Positions 30,018-34,757 of a DNA stretch of 34,757 nt are shown here, in pieces (position 1 is the stretch's first letter; every line of letters begins with the position of its first letter). Source of the stretch: Nanoperiomorbus sp963544155. Its GTDB lineage: Bacteria; Patescibacteriota; Saccharimonadia; Saccharimonadales; Saccharimonadaceae. The stretch spans positions 1-34,757 of the forward strand of contig CAUUDW010000011.1 in assembly GCA_963544155.1 (NCBI GenBank), given 5' to 3'. The position numbers and the translations under genes were made by a program. The notes beneath the pieces were generated by a model. The model saw only the letters and a list, made by a program, of their open reading frames with translations, had not been told where the DNA came from and ran no database searches.

Positions 30018-30262
30018 TACCACCGCTCGTTCCCGGTACTCTTAAACACCACCGGGGTAATATTGACCGGCTTCCCCTTGTAGCCTCTAAAAAGCTCCTC
30101 CACCGTCAGCTCCGGAGCTTTGCCGGCTTTCTCCAGGATGATCTTATCCCCTGTAGTTTTATAGTCCAAAATATCGCTCGGCTGTAGCTGCAGCTGTTTC
30201 ATCAGCTGCTTGGGCAATCGAATGGCCGAGCTATTGCCCCATTTACTAATCACTACTTGCAT
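30017..30262 (-). CDS. mazE: MazE-family antitoxin (AbrB/SpoVT fold)
   Basis: This 81-residue protein has an N-terminal swapped-hairpin AbrB-like DNA-binding part (VVISKWGNSSAIRLPKQL, DYKTTGDKIILEK). Its C-terminal tail (ELTVEELFRGY...) is of the kind that wraps around MazF. The second of two adjacent ATGs is preferred: AGGAGG lies 7 nt from it and 4 nt from the first. It forms an operon with mazF and presumably represses its own promoter. Confidence 0.88.
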   Translation of the reverse strand: MQVVISKWGNSSAIRLPKQLMKQLQLQPSDILDYKTTGDKIILEKAGKAPELTVEELFRGYKGKPVNITPVVFKSTGNERW

Positions 30263-30288
30263 CATGGCGCCTCCTATTTATGATAAGC

Positions 30289-30317
30289 ATTATAGCACAT
30301 AAGTATCATTATGTATA
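30289..30317 (-). promoter_or_regulatory. Promoter of mazEF
   Basis: An extended -10 TG-C-TATAAT on the minus strand (30297 to 30289) with a weak -35 TATACA at 17 bp. ATGTATATACAT next to it is a short dyad that could be an operator. Confidence 0.6.
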
Positions 30318-30375
30318 TACATAAAGCCGGGCTTCCCAGCTGAGTCCTTTTTCGGTCGGTTAGTCGCCGGTCGGG

Positions 30376-32925
30376 CTATAGCTGACTCCAGTCGTGACCG
30401 ATCTTCGTCTCGACCAGTAGGCGGACACCCAGCTCGGGGTAGATCTGCTCCATGATCCGCTTCATCTCCCCGGCGATGCGCTCCGCCTCGGCTTCGTCGC
30501 ACTCGACCATGATGCTGTCGTGTACCTGCATGATCTGACTGGCGCCGGCAATCTCCTCGACCTTAAGCATCGCCATTTTCATCAGGTCAGCCTCCGTCCC
30601 CTGCACCGGCAGGTTGATAGCTGCTCGCTTAGTGGCTTCCCGCACCATCGCATTAGACGATCGCAGTCCCGGTACCGGGCGACGTCGGCCAAGCAAGGTC
30701 TGTACATAGCCGTCTTCCTTCGCCCGCTCAATCACCTTCGCCTGATAGTCCCGGACCGACTGACGAGCCCGGAAGTACTTGTCGATGAACTCTCTCGCCT
30801 CGCTCAAGTTCATATCCGTCGCCTCAGCTAATCCATGCGGGCTCATGCCGTAGAGAATACCGAAGTTAATCACCTTAGCATGACGACGCTGCTCGGGTGT
30901 GACTTCAGCCGGAGTAATCCCATAGGCTTCAGCCGCCGTCATGGTGTGAACGTCATTAGTCGGGTCGTCAAAGACCCGGATCAACGCCTGATCACCCGCC
31001 AGAGCAGCCGCCAGGCGCAGTTCAAACTGGGCGTAGTCGGCATTGACCAAGACCCGACCGGCCGGAGCGATAAAGGCCCGCTTGATCTCTCGCCCCCGCT
31101 CGGTTCGAGCGGGGATATTCTGCATATTGGGATTGCTCGACGACAAGCGCCCGGTCGCCGTGATGCTCTGGCTAAAGGTCGTATGAATCCGCCCGTCGAG
31201 AGCAATCAACTTCGGCAAGGTATCGGCATAACCGGTCTTGAGCTTAGCCAGCTCCCGGTACTTGATGATCAGATCGATGACCGGGTGCGCCGACCGCAGT
31301 TTAGCCAGCTCCTTGGCTCCAGTCGGGTAGCTTCCCCGCTTATTTTTGCGAGCTGTCGGCTTCAGGGCCAGCTTGGTAAATAGCGCCTCGGACAATTGAG
31401 CCGGGCTGGCTACATTAAACTCATAGCCGACTTCCCGCCAAATAGCTTGCTCTAATAGCGCTAAGCCATCGCCCAGCTTTTGATGCAGCCGAGTCAGCTG
31501 AGCTTGATCAGCCAGGACGCCTCGCTCCTCCATCCTAGCCAAGACCAGCTGCAAGGGAAAATCCACCCGACTCGCCAACTGCGCCAACTGAGGTAGCTGA
31601 TTTAGCTGCCAACGAGTCTGTTGCCAGAGCTGATAGACGATAGCCGGTAGTCTCTGCTCCGATCGGTCTGACTGCTCCGTCAAGATATCCGCCAGGGTGC
31701 GTGGCTTACTGAGCGACCCCACCAGGAAGCCGGCGTGACCGACGTCATAGCTAGCCACGAACTTAACGGGGAGATTGCGCCGGAGAAACCGGCTAGCCAG
31801 CTCCTTCAGATCATAAGCTACCACCGGCACCGCCGTGAGCAACTCTGCCGCCAGCTTGTAACTAGTCTTGTAATACTGACCCGGCTGATCACTGAGCAGT
31901 AAACCGTCCTCAGCCGGCACCGCCATGACCGTACCGGTCAGTCTGTCCGGCAAGGAAGCCGCATGGAACTCTACCGCCGGCTCAATAGCGGTCTCTCCGC
32001 CCGCCATCTCGTCTCCCTCGGGCACTTGCATGTCGGCAGGTAGTCGCCTCAGCAGTGAGGTGAATTGCAGGTCCAGTAGAAGCCGACGTAGCCTCTGCCG
32101 ATCCAACTTGCTCACGTCTGCCACCTGTAAGTTGAGAGGGATTGGCGCATCACACTGAATCTGCACCAGCTCTCTCGACATATAGGCACTAGCCTTACCA
32201 TCAGCCAGTTTGCGCCGGGCCGCTCCGGTAATTTCATCCAGGTGAGCGTAGACACCATCCAGGTCATGATACTTCTGCAGTAGCGCCACAGCCGTCTTTT
32301 CGCCTACCCCGGGCACGCCGGGGATGTTGTCGCTACTATCCCCCTTAAGACTCTTTAGATCTAAGAATTGATCCACCCGAATGCCATACTTAGCCTGAAA
32401 AGCCTTAACGTCGAAGCGATCAATACTACTTAACCCCTTCTTAAGAGCATAGACTTCGGTGTCATCATCGATCAGCTGAAGCATATCCAGGTCTGACGAA
32501 GCGATCACAGTATGAATACCGGCTCGGTTAGCCTGCTTAGATAAAGTGCCGATGATATCATCTGCTTCATAGTCGTCCACCTCATAGAAAGGCCAACCCA
32601 GCGCCTCAAGCAGCTGGCGCAGAATCGGAATCTGCTGATAAAAATCCGGTGGCGCCGGGTGACGATTAGCTTTATACTCCGGATAGATAGCCCGACGACG
32701 CCGAATGTTGGTCTTGGCTTTATCCCAAGCCACCGCTACATAATCCGGTCTGAGCTGACGAACCAGCTCCAGCGCCAGTGAGGCAAAGCCGTAGACTCCG
32801 CCCGTCGGTCGTCCATCAGCAGTCGAAAGATGAGGCATGGCATAATACCCCCGGTAGAAAAGCGATTTGCCATCAATCAAGACAAAGATCTTGGGCTTGG
32901 CTTGTTTCGCCGGCTCATCCTTCAT
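30376..32925 (-). CDS. polA: DNA polymerase I
   Basis: This 849-residue enzyme performs gap filling and RNA-primer removal. The N-terminal 5'-3' exonuclease (residues ~10-300) has LIDGKSLFYRGYYAMP, VVAWDKAKTN, DDYEADDIIG and GVPGVGEKTA. The central proofreading-like domain lacks the usual DxE motif, so 3'-5' exonuclease activity is probably lost. The polymerase domain has motif A DYAQFELRLAAAL, the O-helix KVINFGILYG and motif C MQVHDSIMVE. The Phe in NFGILYG would favour dNTP over ddNTP. Its ATG overlaps the rpoD stop by 1 nt (TAATG). Confidence 0.95.
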   Translation of the reverse strand: MKDEPAKQAKPKIFVLIDGKSLFYRGYYAMPHLSTADGRPTGGVYGFASLALELVRQLRPDYVAVAWDKAKTNIRRRRAIYPEYKANRHPAPPDFYQQIPILRQLLEALGWPFYEVDDYEADDIIGTLSKQANRAGIHTVIASSDLDMLQLIDDDTEVYALKKGLSSIDRFDVKAFQAKYGIRVDQFLDLKSLKGDSSDNIPGVPGVGEKTAVALLQKYHDLDGVYAHLDEITGAARRKLADGKASAYMSRELVQIQCDAPIPLNLQVADVSKLDRQRLRRLLLDLQFTSLLRRLPADMQVPEGDEMAGGETAIEPAVEFHAASLPDRLTGTVMAVPAEDGLLLSDQPGQYYKTSYKLAAELLTAVPVVAYDLKELASRFLRRNLPVKFVASYDVGHAGFLVGSLSKPRTLADILTEQSDRSEQRLPAIVYQLWQQTRWQLNQLPQLAQLASRVDFPLQLVLARMEERGVLADQAQLTRLHQKLGDGLALLEQAIWREVGYEFNVASPAQLSEALFTKLALKPTARKNKRGSYPTGAKELAKLRSAHPVIDLIIKYRELAKLKTGYADTLPKLIALDGRIHTTFSQSITATGRLSSSNPNMQNIPARTERGREIKRAFIAPAGRVLVNADYAQFELRLAAALAGDQALIRVFDDPTNDVHTMTAAEAYGITPAEVTPEQRRHAKVINFGILYGMSPHGLAEATDMNLSEAREFIDKYFRARQSVRDYQAKVIERAKEDGYVQTLLGRRRPVPGLRSSNAMVREATKRAAINLPVQGTEADLMKMAMLKVEEIAGASQIMQVHDSIMVECDEAEAERIAGEMKRIMEQIYPELGVRLLVETKIGHDWSQL

Positions 32926-34034
32926 TAGTTCAGATAATCGTGGAGTTTCTCCGTCTCCTTATTCTTTCGTAGCCGCATCAGCGCCTTGGCTTCTATCTGA
33001 CGAATCCGCTCTCTAGTCACCGCAAACTCCACACCGACTTCCTCTAGAGTGTGCTGTCGCCCGCCATCCAGCCCAAAGCGAAGCTTGATGATCTTCTGCT
33101 CCCGGTCGGATAGTTGCCCTACCACCTCCATGACTTGCTCTTTCAGTAAGCGATCATTAGTGGCATCTTCCGGGCTAACCGCCGTATCATCCTCAACGAA
33201 GTTGCCCAGCTCGCTGGCATCGTCCTCATCACTACCACCGATGGTGGCATCGAGACTCTGGATATCCTGCTTGATCTTAAAGACGTACTTGATCTTCTCC
33301 GGCGTCTCACCCAGCGCCTCTGCCAGCTCCTCAACAGATGGCTCTCGGTTAAGCTCCTGGGTTAGCTTGCGCTGTGTCCGCAGCAGCTTATTGATCGTCT
33401 CTACCATATGGACCGGGATCCGGATAGTCCGAGCTTGGTCGGCAATCGCCCGAGTAATCGCCTGGCGAATCCACCAAGTCGCATAGGTCGAGAACTTAAA
33501 GCCTCGGTCCGGGTCAAATTTCTCTACCGCCCTGAGCAACCCCGTATTGCCCTCCTGGATCAGATCAAGAAAGTCCAGACCCCGCCCCGAATAACGCTTG
33601 GCGATCGAGACCACCAGGCGCATGTTAGCCTCTGCCATCTTATCCTTCGGTCGTTTCAGCCTCTTAATCTTAAAGCGCAGGCCGGTCGCCTCTTTCTGCA
33701 AGCCGGCTCGCTTCGCCGGGTCAGACTCGCCCTTTCGCTCCGCCTCAACTTCCTTAAGTCTCTGCTCTGCCTCGGCCAATGGCTCAGCGTTCTTAACGAT
33801 ATCATAGGCAATCTCCGCTTCTTCTTCCGGCGTCAATAGTGGGATGCGCCCAATCTCTCGCAGGTAGACCCGAACACTATCATCAGAAATACTGTCCAGG
33901 TCAGAGGGCTCGATGACAGTATCGTCATCAATATCACTATCAATATCACTAGTGATATCGCCGTCGGTCGGCTCTCCTGCTTCGTCAAGATTGATATCAT
34001 TTAATAATTCTTCGTCGACCGGTCTATCAGCCAC
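32925..34034 (-). CDS. rpoD: Primary sigma factor (sigma-70/RpoD type)
   Basis: The protein has 369 residues. An acidic N-terminus (Asp/Glu-rich to residue ~45) is followed by region 1.2 (DSVRVYLREIGRIPLLTPEEE), region 2 (LVVSIAKRYSGRGLDFLDLI, FSTYATWWIRQAI), region 3 (IRIPVHMVETINKL) and region 4 (LSDREQKIIKLRFGL, VTRERIRQIEAKALMRLR). It is compact, with no full region 1.1. The start is GTG at 34034 with GAGGAG about 9 nt upstream. The extended -10 promoters in this window fit recognition by a sigma of this class. Co-transcribed with polA. Confidence 0.95.
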   Translation of the reverse strand: MADRPVDEELLNDINLDEAGEPTDGDITSDIDSDIDDDTVIEPSDLDSISDDSVRVYLREIGRIPLLTPEEEAEIAYDIVKNAEPLAEAEQRLKEVEAERKGESDPAKRAGLQKEATGLRFKIKRLKRPKDKMAEANMRLVVSIAKRYSGRGLDFLDLIQEGNTGLLRAVEKFDPDRGFKFSTYATWWIRQAITRAIADQARTIRIPVHMVETINKLLRTQRKLTQELNREPSVEELAEALGETPEKIKYVFKIKQDIQSLDATIGGSDEDDASELGNFVEDDTAVSPEDATNDRLLKEQVMEVVGQLSDREQKIIKLRFGLDGGRQHTLEEVGVEFAVTRERIRQIEAKALMRLRKNKETEKLHDYLN

Positions 34035-34129
34035 TACTTCACTCCTCTCTCAATGGTTATCTCTGTTTTAGTGTTTTCGAGTTTATGCACATCTATCCTG
34101 TAGGTTCGCTGACCTTAAACTTAGCCTAG

Positions 34130-34158
34130 ATGATACCACAGATGCTAACCGGTGACAA
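34130..34158 (-). promoter_or_regulatory. Promoter of rpoD-polA
   Basis: TTGTCA (34158 to 34153), 17 bp, TG-G-TATCAT (34138 to 34130) on the minus strand. This gives a leader of about 90 nt. Back to back with the rpsT promoter. Confidence 0.7.
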
Positions 34159-34175
34159 ATTGCGGTAGGCTGCAT

Positions 34176-34204
34176 TTGACCTGACCGGTGTTTTCTATTA
34201 GAAT
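34176..34204 (+). promoter_or_regulatory. Promoter of rpsT
   Basis: TTGACC (34176-34181), 17 bp, TAGAAT (34199-34204). AGGAG (34253-34257) lies 4 nt before the ATG at 34262. Confidence 0.7.
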
Positions 34205-34261
34205 ATCTCTTGTCATATCATCATATAAGGTGGTCTTAGGATCGCTAGAAACAGGAGTTAT

Positions 34262-34591
34262 ATGCCACTTATCAAATCAGCCATCAAGCAGATGAAGCAG
34301 GATCAGCGCCGTTATGCCCAAAACCTGCGCACCAAGCGGGCTATGCGCACCGCTATCAAGGCTTTCCAGAGTAGCCCCAGCTTTAGTGCTATGTGTCAGG
34401 CTCAGAGCGCTATTGATACCGCTGCGAAGAAGAATGTCATCTCCAAGCAAGCTGCCGCTAGACGGATCAAGCACTTGGCTAAGCTCGCCAAAGAGTCCGG
34501 CGTCAAGATCCCGGCTAAGACAGCTACCAAGAGTAAGCCCACCGGCAAGAAAAGCGCCGCTAAACCGGTCAGCCGAACCAAGAAGCCCTAG
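34262..34591 (+). CDS. rpsT: Small-subunit ribosomal protein bS20
   Basis: This 109-residue, very basic helical protein of the 30S subunit has the S20 pattern: MPLIKSAIKQMKQDQRR (usual form MANIKSAIKR), RTKRAMRTAIKAF in the first helix, and KNVISKQAAARRIKHLAKL in the third. About 25 extra residues of Lys/Ala/Pro/Thr-rich tail follow the core, longer than the usual ~88. Its own promoter and ribosome-binding site are clear. It is divergent from rpoD. Confidence 0.92.
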   Translation: MPLIKSAIKQMKQDQRRYAQNLRTKRAMRTAIKAFQSSPSFSAMCQAQSAIDTAAKKNVISKQAAARRIKHLAKLAKESGVKIPAKTATKSKPTGKKSAAKPVSRTKKP

Positions 34592-34677
34592 CGGGACGCA
34601 AACATTCAATAGCAGGGCGTGTGGTCTCCCTATTTCAATTAATCTTGTCTGCCGTCAATTAAGTGAAGCCTCCTTAA

Positions 34678-34757
34678 GTACGAGTAGTACAGGTGGTCTC
34701 CTCAGGCTTGGCACCGTATAAACTACCACGTGCACTGGTAAGCTTACTGCTGTATCA
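34678..34757 (-). repeat. Element A, copy 7 (partial, cut by window edge, reverse orientation)
   Basis: Read on the minus strand, it shows the P2 loop end, P3 (TAAGCT/AGTTTA), GGTGCCAAGCCTGAGGAG and the 3' arm of P1 (ACCACCTGTACTACTCGTAC). The terminal GGGAAATTAC expected about 35 bp outside is not found in 34592-34677, so this copy has lost or never had that end. The 86-bp stretch after rpsT holds nothing else I can identify. Confidence 0.75.

Noticed and set aside
33049..33486. Long open frames opposite rpoD, polA and thrS
   Set aside because: They are shadows of strongly conserved genes on the other strand with no start signals of their own.

Overview
The window looks like a chromosomal segment of a Patescibacteria/CPR bacterium, most plausibly Candidatus Saccharibacteria (TM7). 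This is inferred from gene content and style, not from any search. The genes are compact and often joined by 1-4 nt overlaps. Several begin directly at an extended -10 promoter (leaderless mRNA). ThrRS has no TGS domain. A winged-helix/nucleotidyltransferase regulator sits beside a degenerate metallo-beta-lactamase-fold protein. A secreted protein carries VPNTG motifs, and there is a type IV pilin-like operon. UGA acts as a stop (pilin-operon genes end in TGA), which argues against the UGA-recoding CPR groups.

Layout: 1-277 holds dispersed repeats. It is followed by rpmB (L28), the MBL-fold protein and its regulator, miaA, and a 1470-residue secreted RCC1-like protein made of three ~467-residue modules. 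Then come a small basic ORF and thrS. 9.7-11.5 kb is a gene-poor island: two composite repeat units in inverted orientation bracket tRNA-Val(GAC), two DnaA-box-like sites and a probable small RNA with a consensus promoter and terminator. 11.5-15.8 kb holds a processive GT2 glycosyltransferase, a small membrane protein, tRNAs Gly/Thr/Asp/Arg, a SurA/parvulin-like membrane protein and a PH-domain membrane protein. 15.9-17.2 kb is an AAA/DUF4143 ATPase preceded by three 33-bp tandem repeats. Another composite repeat unit follows, directly upstream of a XerC/D-type recombinase. 19.1-26.3 kb is one leftward operon: a membrane-anchored repeat protein, a 1023-residue secreted protein and four pilin-like proteins. 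26.5-30.3 kb has a Panacea-type antitoxin/toxin pair, a second candidate small RNA, mutM with a ribbon-helix-helix regulator, a membrane-anchored protein and mazEF. 30.4-34.6 kb has rpoD-polA and the divergent rpsT.

The most unusual content is a family of non-coding structured repeats. Element A (~200-300 bp, seven copies) keeps a conserved core that can fold as a three- or four-way junction. Its closing helix has been replaced by unrelated but still complementary sequence in different copies. Element B (101 bp, four copies) is a long stem-loop that always lies just upstream of A. Four A copies also carry GTAATTTCCC terminal inverted repeats, like a MITE. This pattern suggests selection on secondary structure (RNA or single-stranded DNA). 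I do not recognise the family.
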